Assembly: GCA_905250025.1 (NCBI GenBank)
Contig: CAJNOJ010000030.1
Location: 434,001-498,000, forward strand
Origin: Adineta ricciae
Lineage: Eukaryota; Rotifera; Eurotatoria; Adinetida; Adinetidae
Reading direction: 5' to 3'
DNA: 64,000 nucleotides
Of the stretch, positions 35,397 to 47,478 are shown piece after piece. A program made the translations under genes and the position numbers. Numbering within the stretch: position 1 is the first letter of the stretch; the number at the start of each line of letters is the position of its first letter. The notes below the pieces were generated by a model, which did not search any database, was not told the origin of the DNA, and saw nothing but the letters and a program-made list of their open reading frames with translations.

Positions 35397-36575
35397 TTAA
35401 AGCGAAACATTCGTTGGTAATGCAAAGTCGTCCTGCGTGCTGGAGAGGAGTTTCTCGTTGAGTTCTAGGATTTGTTTGATTTGTTGCATGTAAGAAGATG
35501 ATTTGAGACGAGCGTAATATTCGTGAGCAAATAAGATTTGTAATGGATTATGAATTGTGCCTGGTCGTGCTTGTCGAACATTCGCAATTGCTCGACATAC
35601 GCGACAATGATTTGCTAATAGAAATGGATAATGACAGAATCGTTCGATAAACTTTTGTTTCGTTTTGGGTTCATTCTCATTTGCCATCATGTTTTCATAC
35701 GTTAAATCCATGCAAACCGCTGTTAGACCAGTCCGCCCCATTCCACCCATACAATGCACAAGCAATCGATTACGACTGGAACGATTTACACTAAGGATAA
35801 TGCAATATAAAAATTGCATATAGTCACTAATTGATTTCGGAATAAAACGATCGCGGATGGGATACACAATATGTTCCATATTAGCTCGTTTGACATGCAT
35901 GGAGTAAATGTCCATATTGTAAAAATTCTTATTTGTCATATTCATAAATGACAATTCTTTCGGCTCGTTTAATGTCACGATTGTATGAACTTGTATTTGA
36001 TTTAAATCATCTTGAATGTTGCGAATGTCATGACGAATACGACGGCCGGGCAGTTTTGACATGAAGAGTATAAGTTCAGTGTTATCTGAGGATTTAAACG
36101 AGTATTTATCAAGTTTGAGAGGTTCCACATTTTTCGGGATTTCACTGTTTTGTTGCTGAACGGTCATCATATTCCGATGACGATGTATAAATAATGAACC
36201 GTAAGAATACGATATGATAGTGACGATAATTAAAGACAAGAATAGAAGAAAGAAGAAGGAATAAAAAATTAAATTGAAATACATCGTTATCGATAATGAT
36301 AAAAGTAAACTTGATACGATGGTTAATGTTAATGATGACAGCATTAAGATAATCAAACATATGAATGGCATGTAGGATAAACGAAATCTTCGTTCGATCC
36401 ATGTTGCCGAAAATAGAAAGAGAAATATGGAGTTGATCGGAGGACAGATTATTAAGAATTGTATAAGATACTGCGAATCATCATATGGAACATTGAATGT
36501 GAAGATAGTTAAACAAATGGAAATAATTAAAAATATAAATGCAAAGGTTAGCGTCGGAGAACGAATAAGAAGCAT
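35397..36575 (-). CDS. Four-TM membrane-anchored CDKN3-like (KAP-type) dual-specificity phosphatase
   Basis: A single uninterrupted 392-codon exon. Residues about 8-27, 36-58, 69-96 and 100-125 form four hydrophobic helices. A basic linker (HRHRNMM) leads to a soluble C-terminal domain from about 165 to 370. That domain carries the Cys-phosphatase signature HCMGGMGRTG with nucleophile C275 and R281. A general-acid candidate is D242 in YPIRDRFIP, and the lead-in MSKLPGRR resembles the SKFPGC start of the CDKN3/KAP fold. All catalytic residues are present, so it should be active on phospho-Ser/Thr/Tyr or another phospho-substrate at the cytosolic face of a membrane. CDKN3 itself is soluble and about 210 aa, so the helical N-terminus is a fusion or lineage-specific addition. 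The whole gene being one exon is unusual among its multi-exon neighbours. Confidence 0.8.
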   Translation of the reverse strand: MLLIRSPTLTFAFIFLIISICLTIFTFNVPYDDSQYLIQFLIICPPINSIFLFLFSATWIERRFRLSYMPFICLIILMLSSLTLTIVSSLLLSLSITMYFNLIFYSFFFLLFLSLIIVTIISYSYGSLFIHRHRNMMTVQQQNSEIPKNVEPLKLDKYSFKSSDNTELILFMSKLPGRRIRHDIRNIQDDLNQIQVHTIVTLNEPKELSFMNMTNKNFYNMDIYSMHVKRANMEHIVYPIRDRFIPKSISDYMQFLYCIILSVNRSSRNRLLVHCMGGMGRTGLTAVCMDLTYENMMANENEPKTKQKFIERFCHYPFLLANHCRVCRAIANVRQARPGTIHNPLQILFAHEYYARLKSSSYMQQIKQILELNEKLLSSTQDDFALPTNVSL

Positions 36576-37447
36576 CGCCTTTCGATCTAATAAATAAAGT
36601 TAAGTTTGCTATTCTTATGAAGATGTTTGACAAGTATCAATGACGAAAGAAGGAGGAGATTTACTCGATGCTGCATCGGCGACGAGTACGGCCGTTAAAC
36701 GGGGAAAAACATCCTTGTCGAATGATGTTGTCTTAGAAATGAACGATTTGATCGGATTTTATATTATAATTACATCGCAATCGTATTAGGAAATGAGAAA
36801 GGAACAAGTCTACTATGTTTATCAATAAGAAAAACTAAAAGGAATCAGTAGCCCAAAGAAGATCAACACAACTGTCTGGTACGGTATCATCTCGGTAATT
36901 ATTGTTTGGGGAAATAAACTTCGACCGTGTTGGGAAGCTATCTTGCCACTTTGTTCTATTTTCATATGTAAATAACTTCTGCTTCTGTCGAGAATATTTA
37001 TAACTCTCTTATACTACATCAAGGACGAGATCTGTCATTTCGTCGATAGCATTTTTTTGCCTTTCGACAAGAGACAAAGAGTATGGATGCTTTAACATTG
37101 TCTCCATCTTAAATGAAAAATTAAATACGCTATTTGGCAGATAATATTTTCGCTTGAGCAATCTCTCATTCTTAATTAATAGATAGTTGTTTGATTTAAT
37201 TAGAAATGTAGGAAGGAAAGCGACATTGGAGAGTAGTAGTAAATCAAAAGGAAAAAAGCCGGCTGTTAAAGAAAAAGTGTCACGTTAGATGATGTTGAGT
37301 AAAAACACATCTGTGGAAAAAAGAGAAATAATGATTCATTGATAATAAGAGTGACGTGTCATGTTAGTGATTCGTGTCTATGTGTGTGTTTTTATTATCG
37401 AGAACGAGCAGAAGAAAGAGAAAAAAGATTCTTAACAAAGATTGTTA
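36576..37447. other. Intergenic, nothing recognised
   Basis: About 0.87 kb between the KTI12 stop and the phosphatase start, same strand. AT-rich, with no frame or motif of note. Confidence 0.45.
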
Positions 37448-38923
37448 TTAAGAAACTGAACGAACATGGCTGTTACATTTGTATTGTCCTTTGATGGTGG
37501 ATGTGTCTTGATGAATTTTAAATATTGTTGACGAATTCGACGTAGATCCGAAACCGAATGATTTTGGTTCCAGTTTATCTAAAATTAAACGAAAAGAAAA
37601 TGTTTTTTCTTTCTCTCTCTTTCTCTCTACTTTTTCTGTTGTTCCTGGAATTGAAAACTGCTGACCGAGCACAGCCATTTTACTTTGTTGAACAATTGAC
37701 TAGAATGAACAAATGAATGAAATCAATCGTTGACTATAACGAACAACATACATCGATGACATCCTGCGTTACTCGATCAACATCGTGTAGGAAATTTGTG
37801 TCCGAGATGGGTAACTAACATGAAAGAAACAATGTCAACTACCATAGAGTTTCCATTGAGCGAACAATTTACGTTAACTGTTGATTTGTTGGGAGGTGGT
37901 GGGCGTTTATTTGCCAGATAATCTGCAATTTGTTCTAGTGGTAATTGATCCTCCGGGGTGATTTCAAATAATGGTGCATCCCAACGATTTCGACCTTCTG
38001 GCGGTTCGTAACGTTGCACTAATGCATCAAAACTATTCAAAAGAAACAAAATTTAAACAATTCTCTGCATACACGTCATGTTCTTACATAGATGGATCAT
38101 ATCGACGGTTAGCTGTATTCCATTCACGTGCAACGTGTGCAGGAGTATTACAGTAGATCTTCAGTTATGAAAGACAATCGATCAGAAATAAATCGATTGC
38201 TGAACTTACTGTGCATTGAACGGTTTGATAGAGTTTAGTTATGCAATAAAGTTCATAACGATAGCCTGGAAAGTCAAAAAAAGAGTTTTTTCTTCGTTTG
38301 TGTTAGACATCTATAAATATCTTGACAATTTGTCACGAGAGGTTAAACCGGAAAATTTGCATATTCATGTCGAGATAAAAGAAACAAGCTAGAGTGTGAC
38401 ATCCATCATTTATTTCCTTTTCTTTTCTATCATGATATATCATCGTTAAGACCAACTCTATTGTCTGAGATTTCCATTATATCTGATGTAAAGCGTAACT
38501 AGGATTGCATATGCAGCTAGGAACGTTCCTAATGAATACTAGTTGACAAGGTGTATTACCTTTTATATAATTCAAAGCGTCTAAAATCACCAAATCCGTT
38601 TTTGTTACTAATCTGAAAGCTTAGCATCAGCGTAAGATTAATACGAGAAGGATAGTTCTACCTTTGTGTTTCAGCTTTCAAATCGCTTCGTGCTTGTTTT
38701 TCGAGCGTGTTATCTATTTTTTTCAGAGAAGAAAAACAACTTGAATGAACGAGAGAGACAGAGAGAGAGTTGATTGAAAACCTGCGTAAACTGCGTTTCG
38801 GTCCAGATTGTTATCCGTAATAATCTGTACGGGCATTGATTTTGTCTGGAAATAGTCAAGCAGCTCTTGGGCTCGCATTGATTTGCCCGAACATGGACCA
38901 CCGGAAATGACAATGAGTGGCAT
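37448..38923 (-). CDS. KTI12: KTI12 homologue (P-loop, Elongator-associated)
   Basis: Several exons run from MPLIVISGGPCSGKS at 38923 to a TAA at 37448. The Walker A loop is GGPCSGKS. Next come the family segments SDNNLDRNAVYA-like (TDNNLDRNAVYA), LVILDALNYIKGYRYELYC (family IVDSLNYIKGFRYELYC) and RWDAPLF in the middle. KTI12 is an ATP/tRNA-binding partner of the Elongator complex, needed for wobble-uridine modification of tRNA. The Lys/Asp/Arg-rich C-terminal third ends RSVS. The E(z) gene lies 256 bp upstream on the same strand, and a TCGTCTAG sequence sits 6 bp before the ATG. Confidence 0.88.
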
Positions 38924-39179
38924 TTTATTCTAGACGACAATCAGAATATAGATAGTTTTAAATCGAAGAAAAAAACAAATCAAGTCAAGTCTAATTTCAT
39001 CAATTGTTTTATTTAATTTGGTTGTAACAATAAGGAACAAGAAAAATAGATCATGAACATGTTTGAAGGAAAAAAATGCGTTCAATTTTGTCGTTTTTAA
39101 CAAAATAAAAACTAATGCATAGAGAGAGGTACACAAAAGTTGACTATATTGGAAATATCTGACATAAAAAAGTCTGACT

Positions 39180-42100
39180 TCAATCAATTGATGGTTGGAC
39201 TAGCATAAAATTATCCGCATATCGTGTTAAAACTGTGACATTCTCTTGTTCGGCTTCATCAACTCGTTCGTTATTGATAAATTGTTGACGTTGATGAGCG
39301 TCATACATGTATTCGAAAAATAATTCATCGCCTTGAAAAATCACTTCTTTTGCGTAGATACCTATACGATAGTCGCCTGGAAAAGAAGATTTACAAAACA
39401 TGTTCTCAGCCGATGAATACGAATTACCATTGACTAGTTTTATTTTGGGTACACAATTCGGTTTCGAAGAATGATTCGCAAATCTAAAGAGGAAGATGAT
39501 GTGCCGAGAAGGCGTGGTGCACAAGGAAAAATCAATGTATAACTAACCTTAATTTATTGCCAAATTGTCGAGCATCAATACAATGTTGCATATCGAGATT
39601 AAATAAATAAGAACATGCGCGTTTGTCGTAAAGTCGACCACGTCGGTCGGCTTCTTCCTCTGAGATGATCTCACCTGTATACTCAGCGATTAATTCACCA
39701 GGATAGGCAACTGGTGAGCCGAGAAATGCTCCATAACCAGCAACTAAAAGATCGAATGTTCGAAGAAGAGATACAAATGTCAACTAGTATTACTATCGGA
39801 TTCAGCAACAAGAATTTGTTTATGAACTTTCCGTTGTAAAGATATATTTGCACATGAAATCGCCGGTAACGATGGAGTTGGAAGCGAATTTAGCGATGCT
39901 CGTGAATTGGCGCGTCGTCTTTGTTTCGAAATTGTCCTATACGTTGTCTCATTGTTACGACACGATCGGAGAGTTTGTGATCGAGCTGGCAAATTACAAA
40001 GAGTTCGTGATCGAACATTTCGAACAGATGCTTTTGAAAAAGATTTTTCTTCTGTTGTTTCCGACACTGATGGAGACGCACCGGTTTCCCTAGATAATCA
40101 TCATTCGATATAAACGATAGGATCAATGAATCTATAGTCTATAATAGCAACAAGTAACTTACTGTTTGATCGGAGGACTTAATAGATCGAAGAATAATGA
40201 TGCTCCACAATTATGACATAAATCAGGATCACATTCACGCCCTTCAGCACTACATAAACAACTATTAAATAGACACGATCCTTTGCAGGCACAGCCAGGA
40301 AACCGATGTGGACAATCGCTAGCACAATTGCAAAATTTTTCGCAAAATGTGCCCATTTTCATGCAACAACATTGAGGATTGTCGACCGTACACGGGCCAT
40401 CATGTAAACAAGGTTGATACGATGGTTTCAGGGTTGTTGCCGTATTCTTTTGATTGTGATTATCATTGGGTCGATTGAGAGTTCGTTTGATATAGAGAAG
40501 AAAGGCACGCGTGGTGCCTTCTGGCATACGTCGTCGGTATGGACGACGTATTAAACAGGGTGAACCATCTGTTGATGATATGCGTTCGGAAAAATATTTG
40601 GAATCGCGAATAAATTCTTCATACAATTGCTGACATGTGTGATTGCTTTGAAACATGTATTTTAATGAACATAAATCACCGTCGAAGAGAAAATAAAATA
40701 AACGAAATAAACTTTGATCAGTTAGTGTCCAGTTGTTCTCGACGGATATCGCTGGAAGTAGTTGATTATCCATCTGATTTTCAATTCGTGTTAAATAATG
40801 TGATGAGATTCGTTTTTGTACATCAGTCGATCGGACGTTTATATCGAGAGGATTTTCATTATGAAGATTTTCATCTGACATTACAGAGGTTTGATTGGAA
40901 GAACTTCGCCGTTGACGTTTCCTATTATTATTATCAGGTGACGTTGTCGATTCAGTTGGGGAAGTTGATGGTGATAGTGGTCGTTTGAGATGGTCACGTT
41001 GAAGTTTATAGCATGTAGAACCGCAAGATTCTGTTTGGTTATCGAACGTAAGAGAAAACTTCTTTGGTAATGGTAAATGCGTTGGACCTTCCTTATGTAG
41101 TAAACAGCTAGAAACAAAACTTTCTATTAAATTCTTACGGACAATGAACTGTTACTTATAAGTATAACATCGAGGACAAAATCGAGAGCACCACGGTTTG
41201 ATGACAAGTTCATCAATATCCATATCTAGCGTATCATCTTGATCAATATTCGTATGATTTTGTTGTTTTTCATTGAGATAGCAATCATTTTCATGGGCTA
41301 ATGCCAAAAGTTTGGCTCGCGGTGTTGAGTCACGATGATAATCTGCAGAGAGAAACGAACATGTTACATCAGATTATTTCATCATCGGTCCTCTTACAAA
41401 GTATTGCATCAATAAGTTGTTCATTCGAACAATTAATCCATAGATGATTCGAGCGAAGTGACCGATACAAAGCTTCTAATGATTGTTCATCGAGTTTTTT
41501 CTCTAATGAAGATCATTTGAAAAGATATGAAAAACAAATTAGGAAATTTCCTACTTCGTGTTAATTTCTGTGATTTGGATGGTTCGATCGAAATCGAATT
41601 GATTAATCGTTGATCTTCAGCATCAAATTTATCTCCCAAGTATGGTATACCAATAAGATGACCACGTGTGGCAAGATTTCTTGTTGTTGGCACGTACGAG
41701 ATCAATTCTCGAACGACAGGAAGTGTTGGCATAACTATTGGTATAGTTGAATCCTTGTGTGGATTTTTATTTGTACCATCTGCTACTGTCACTGAAACAG
41801 TAATGTCATTATCATCGGTATCGCTATTTAATTCATTCGTTAATGTAGGAATAGAGATAGTTAATGCTTGTGGTGCAGATGGTTGAACTACATGTCGAAG
41901 AATACGACTGAAACAAATAATACATATATACGGCATGAAAATTCGCTAATCTGTATTTATTTTGTATATGGGAAAGTTGGATAAGAAATTTCTTACCGAG
42001 CGGTTTTTTGCGCCGTTTTATGTATTTGACGGTATAAAGTTGTATACTCGGACTCAACAGCTTGCCGCAGAACATCTGCTTCTTTCTTAAAATACAAAAA

Positions 42101-42199
42101 TAGTGTCTTTCGCTAGTTAGCAATATATTCGATGTTGAAACTTACATCAACTGATATTTCTCGTTGATCATACTCGTCACTTCGCTTTTTCTCACGCAT
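39180..42199 (-). CDS. Enhancer of zeste (EZH) H3K27 methyltransferase
   Basis: About ten exons. From the N-terminus: AVESEYTTLYRQIH (family VKSEYMRLRQ); TTRNLATRGHLIGIPYLGDK; a SANT domain with WTLTDQSLFRLFYFL and CQQLYEEF; and a Cys-rich CXC domain (CLHDGPCTVDNPQCCC, CNCASDCPHRFPGCACKG, CLCSAEGRECDPDLC). The C-terminal SET domain has VAGYGAFL-type entry, YDKRACSYLFNLD, RFANHSSKPNC and GDELFFEY. Catalytic NHS, the Tyr of FEY and the Zn-binding Cys are all present. EZH is the catalytic subunit of PRC2 and silences genes by methylating histone H3 Lys27. About 20 residues extend past the point where human EZH2 ends. The start at 42199 (MREKKRSDEYD) is the first clean ATG; the frame is open further upstream, so the very N-terminus is uncertain. 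Confidence 0.93.
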
Positions 42200-42235
42200 A
42201 TATTCGTTCAGTGATTTGAAAATAAGAATATATGA

Positions 42236-42493
42236 ATCGATTTCCTCGAGTATGAAATCGAAAAATTACCCATTCATAAATTGAAACAACCAATTGAAAT
42301 CAAGTACAAGTGTATTGGTCCATTTCTAGGTCAATTAGAAACATATTCTATTCCACTCGATAGACAATGGATCAAATTGAAAAATACGACGAAAATGACG
42401 GCACTTCTTAATTTGAATCATAAGATCGCATCCGATCAACAGTTCGCACATATAGTTGACTCTGAGAATGTTTTTATAATTTATTCAAAGTAG
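42236..42493 (+). pseudogene. Open frame of coding-like composition, no start codon, unrecognised
   Basis: Eighty-five codons are open after a TGA at 42233 and end with TAG at 42491. The translation (IDFLEYEIEKLPIHKL, then KYKCIGPFLGQLETYSIPL) is balanced in composition, unlike the Lys- or Phe-rich chance frames nearby. The first in-frame Met is internal. It could be a terminal exon or a relic. It begins where the 5' region of EZH (minus strand) should be. No family is recognised. Confidence 0.3.
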
Positions 42494-44189
42494 ATAGAAT
42501 GTGTTTAAATTTGAACAACTGTAATACCAAGTAAACATAATGTGCATTATTTCAATATAGGTTGAACTTTGAAGGCAGGTTTAAAATAGACGATCTCGTC
42601 GTCCATGTCGATTTGTCTCATTTTTGAAATACAGACAACATTCGGACTCGTATTGGATTCTTTGCTCATTTAATTTCAACAGAAAGAGAAATCATGGAAA
42701 TAGAATAACCATATGACTTTACATTACGAACAGCAGAACTTATAAGAAAAATTCAAGGGCAATTTCATAAGCACATTCTATAATGGTGAAATAAAATTAA
42801 TTAAAAGAAAAGTATCTAGTCCACTTTCGATTAAAATTACACGTCTCAGCAACTCTTATCAATGTCGAATAGTTCAAAAACAACTTCTCTTGCATTACCA
42901 GTAGAAATCTTGTATTCGGTTTTCAACTACCAAGATATCCCTACCCTGGTATTCTCGATGCATGTAACGTCTGCCATCGCTTAGCCCTTAACGACCGACA
43001 GGAGAAAGTAACCATACTAGAAGAGATTATAGACCCTTCATATGCTGACACGATGGTCAGAACTGCCGGGTGAGATCAAAAATTTTTCACCCAGATGAAG
43101 TATAAATTTGATAGTTTTTCGCTTGGGATAGCTCGGTAATGCTCACTATGAATTCATTCTGATGATTTTTTTTGAAGCATCTTCAATTATTTATGAAAGG
43201 AAAAAGTCAAAATAACCGCTGTTGCTGTATCAAAAACTATTACCAAATAACACTTTTTGATAACACCTGAATATTTTTTAGATCAGTTTAAAATATACAA
43301 AGTTGATTCACACCAATGATACTATTCAAAATTCCTATTTTGATACACAGAAAATAGTGACATATTGAGAACGGGCATTGTGCTTAAAAAAACTAGAGAT
43401 TTTTGCGAGCAATATTCACACGTTTAATGACGATCTTAGTAGGTTCTTCTCTTCGTCTTACTGTCATCTGGACTGTCCTCATTTAAACAAAAAAAAAACG
43501 TTTTCACGAATAAGGCGTTATTGTTTCACTCTATAGCCATCAATGCGATGCCCCCTACAAGGGACAGTCGATCGTAAGCGGTTATGACAGTCCAATAAAA
43601 GTCTTGCCTAGACGAAACAAGTGGTAATACTTCCGTTACGATTGAAATGTAAGATTGACTGTAAAAGGGTGTAAGTGAAGACATGCACCATCGTTTGTCC
43701 TTGTTAACTGTCTGTTATCATATCCATTGTCTTGTTCGTTCTTGTTACTCACTTTGTCAACACCGTATTTGTTTGCAAATAATCAAAATAGAAAGACAAT
43801 TGAACGGAATGTACTTGTCTCGTTTTGGTGCTAGCTAAATCGTATCGAATCATCTGCAGAAAGTTTCACTGTAGAACGACGAGTGAATTCATCAATAAGT
43901 CAAGACCACACACTCAGATTAATTCAAAATGCTGATTCTGACGTAGAAAATAGAGCGTGCCGTAAAAGGATAACATTAAAACGACATATTGGTCTATTTT
44001 TTTGCCGTTACTTCCGTCATTGGCACGATTATTATCCTCACCCTATCGTCTGTCATTATATGTTTTAAAATCGAGTTCTTTAATTCAGATTTTAGTAGAA
44101 TGAACAAATCATTTTCTTGTCGATTGTTATCTTATTTTTCTATATGCAAAACAGTAGCAACAATAAATAACAACAGAAAGAAATCGATA
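42494..44189. other. Intergenic region rich in decayed coding fragments
   Basis: About 1.7 kb. It contains the F-box-like relic at 42862-43073. Near 43883-44100 a polar segment leads into a membrane-like stretch (FAVTSVIGTIIILTLSSVIICF) in two frames offset at a T-homopolymer near 43997-44003. It has no ATG, so it looks like another relic. The rest shows nothing. Confidence 0.4.
42862..43073 (+). pseudogene. Decayed F-box-like fragment
   Basis: The frame from the ATG at 42862 reads MSNSSKTTSLALPVEILYSV and continues through an isoleucine/leucine-rich helix to FSMHV before a stop. The adjacent frame then continues NVCHRLALNDRQ. Placed together they recall the F-box pattern of rotifer proteins, LPVEI-Y-I...L....SM.NVC.RL, with one frameshift. 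No downstream repeats or receptor domain remain intact. Confidence 0.5.
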
Positions 44190-45107
44190 TTAAAAACTTT
44201 CGGCCGTTCTCGCTGCTACAGTTCGCAATTTGCCGTAGACTTTGGATGGTGGTGAGCCCAAAATCAGATTACAAATTGATGTTCGTGCATTTTGAATGTT
44301 TTGATATGAACCGAGAATGTGAATTTTGCTAAACGAAAACAAATAAGCATAGTTTCGTATTTGCGAAAAAAAGATGCTTACTCTTCGGCAAGAACAATTC
44401 GGCATCGTGTGGCATTTTCAATAGCGAACTTCGTGCGACCATTTTTACCTGCAATGCGACCGATTGCTCTGGACAAATTATCACCTTTTAATGGTTTAAC
44501 TGTAAAAAATAAACAAGAAGAAATGAGAATTCAGTTATTGGTGCTGTTTTCTGTCTTACCATCGTTGATTTCAAAAGATTCAAGAAAGAGATCATCGAGA
44601 CGAATTAAAGCGAGTGCATCCTCAACTTCAAAACCAAGTGCAAATGCTTTAACAAAATCAGCTAAACAAAAACGATCGGTGGAATTTCTTCTGCTCATAC
44701 TCTTGTCTTACCGGCTTTTTGCAACGCTTGGATATCTTCAGTTTGTTCGGATGTTTTTATTTCTACAGAACGTGTTCGTAAGTTGAAACGTATTTGTAAA
44801 TGAAGATATTCCACAATTGGTGAATATATTTTCATCCATTGTTCTTTCAATGGAGTATATCGATGAGCGGGAATTGTCACCTTGCGAAAGCTATCCGTTT
44901 GCTCCTGCAAGAATCAATGGAAGTCGTCTTGTTTCGTCTCAAGCATGAGTTCGTTTGAAGTCTTACTTGTAATTCTGATGGATTTATTTGTGGAAATTGA
45001 GCTGTTGTCATTTGTTCAGTATCCATCGTACTGTTTTCCGCTTCAGCTGCTTCACGTTTACGTTTTCGGTCTGAATGTTTTACTTGAAATTCCTCGGATG
45101 TTGACAT
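44190..45107 (-). CDS. PNO1: PNO1 (Dim2), KH-domain 40S ribosome assembly factor
   Basis: Six or so exons run from [18 protein letters not shown] at 45107 to a TAA at 44190. Family sequence is near-continuous: [86 protein letters not shown] and [18 protein letters not shown]1 binds the 3' end of 18S rRNA in pre-40S particles and is needed for final maturation by NOB1. The basic N-terminus is typical. TPI ends 196 bp upstream on the same strand. A long pyrimidine run ending CTTTCTTCAAG lies just before the ATG, a good 3' splice site without a visible upstream exon. Confidence 0.95.
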
Positions 45108-45303
45108 TATGCGATAGATCTTGAAGAAAGGAAAAGAAAAGTTATAAAACTACTAGTTTGCGAGATGCATCAAAGTTGTTTTCATTAAAACGAAAGACTA
45201 GCTAAAAGAAACTGGATGTGAGTGTTAGGACTAGTGATAGGTAAATTTTGTCGCCGCTAATACAAGGAAAAATAAAAATGAACGGAGAAATTGTTTTTTT
45301 CTT

Positions 45304-46405
<1,102 letters not shown>

Positions 46406-46466
46406 GATGATTCTCTTGATTATAAGCTGGGAAAAGGTTAATCTAAAATGACGACAACAAAACTTC
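46406..46466 (-). promoter_or_regulatory. COQ5-TPI spacer with candidate trans-splice acceptors
   Basis: The 61-bp gap between the COQ5 stop and the TPI ATG contains, on the minus strand, GTCATTTTAG and then ACCTTTTCCCAG, the latter 18 nt before the ATG. Both look like 3' splice sites. No donor or exon for TPI can lie upstream without being inside COQ5. This is the arrangement expected of a spliced-leader acceptor in a polycistronic transcript. Confidence 0.5.
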
Positions 46467-47378
46467 CTAAAGTTTATATCCTGAATGAATTGCTGCAACA
46501 CCAAATGACAAATTCTCATACGTTACATATCGAAATTGACACGAACGTATGAGATCGGCAAATTCTGTCTGTTTAGGAAAAACACGTATAGACTCAATTA
46601 AATATTGGTACGATTTCCAGTCGTTAGCAATGATTTGTCCCATCGGAGGAATAAATGTCTTTGAATATTGATCGTAAAAATATCGCAATAGAGTATTATT
46701 AACTTGACTAAATTCTAAACAGAGGAATCGTCCACCTTTCTTCAAAACACGATGCGCTTCGGACACAACACGATCAATATGTGTACAGTTTCGTATGCCA
46801 AATGCAATCGTGTAAACGTCGAATTGTTCATTTTCAAATGGTAATTCTTCAGCGTTCGCTTCAATCCATTGAATACGATCATGAAAATTATTATCAATTG
46901 CGCGTTGTTTGCCAACAGCAAGCATTTGGGGATTGATGTCAGCAACTACACATTTCGATGTTGGACGGATTCGTGTCTGCTCTAGAGATTCAGCCATGTA
47001 CGTATGTGTAGGAGTTTCCGGTGTTGCGGAGGTTGGTATTTGAGATGGTGATTGGTATCGATCTATTTCTTTGAGGTAACGAAAAGCGATGTCACCAGTT
47101 CCACCAGCAACATCGATGTAATTCCATTGAGGGTCAGGACGAACGACTCGAATGAAATAATCTTTCCATATACGATGAATACCAAAGCTCATGACATCGT
47201 TCATTAGATCATATTTATCAGCTACTGATGAAAAGACTTGATTGACGCGTGCTTGTTTTTCGGCTTCGGGTACTTGATCATAACCGAAATTGGTGGTCGT
47301 GTTCGATGTGGTCGAATGAGTGCGAAAAAGTGCTAGACGAGTGAATCGACTTAGAGATGAAAGTGAACGAATCAACAT
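46467..47378 (-). CDS. COQ5: COQ5, ubiquinone-biosynthesis C-methyltransferase
   Basis: A single exon of 303 codons. The N-terminus (MLIRSLSSLSRFTRLALF) is basic and amphipathic, a mitochondrial targeting sequence. Methyltransferase motifs follow: VFSSVADKYDLMNDVMSFG, the SAM-binding YIDVAGGTGDIAF, NPQMLAVGK, YTIAFGIRNCTHID and VLKKGGRFLCLEFS. An insert at about 110-140 separates strands 1 and 2, as in animal COQ5. The enzyme methylates the benzoquinone ring of 2-polyprenyl-6-methoxy-1,4-benzoquinol in the matrix-side coenzyme Q complex. The ATG is immediately preceded by CTTATTTTTAG, a 3' splice-site sequence ending at the start codon itself, 100 bp after the DNAJC11 stop. Confidence 0.96.
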   Translation of the reverse strand: MLIRSLSSLSRFTRLALFRTHSTTSNTTTNFGYDQVPEAEKQARVNQVFSSVADKYDLMNDVMSFGIHRIWKDYFIRVVRPDPQWNYIDVAGGTGDIAFRYLKEIDRYQSPSQIPTSATPETPTHTYMAESLEQTRIRPTSKCVVADINPQMLAVGKQRAIDNNFHDRIQWIEANAEELPFENEQFDVYTIAFGIRNCTHIDRVVSEAHRVLKKGGRFLCLEFSQVNNTLLRYFYDQYSKTFIPPMGQIIANDWKSYQYLIESIRVFPKQTEFADLIRSCQFRYVTYENLSFGVAAIHSGYKL

Positions 47379-47478
47379 CTAAAAATAAGTTAGAGAGAAT
47401 CATTGCTAATAAAGTTACACTGTATTTCATATAAAAGAGAAAAACTATAAACATATATGAGAAGAATTCATTGACTAT
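47379..47478 (-). promoter_or_regulatory. DNAJC11-COQ5 spacer with acceptor abutting the COQ5 ATG
   Basis: On the minus strand the 100-bp gap ends CTAACTTATTTTTAG directly followed by the COQ5 ATG. The gap has no room for a normal promoter plus 5' exon. The AG placement suggests trans-splicing, giving an mRNA whose leader is supplied entirely by the spliced leader. Confidence 0.5.
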
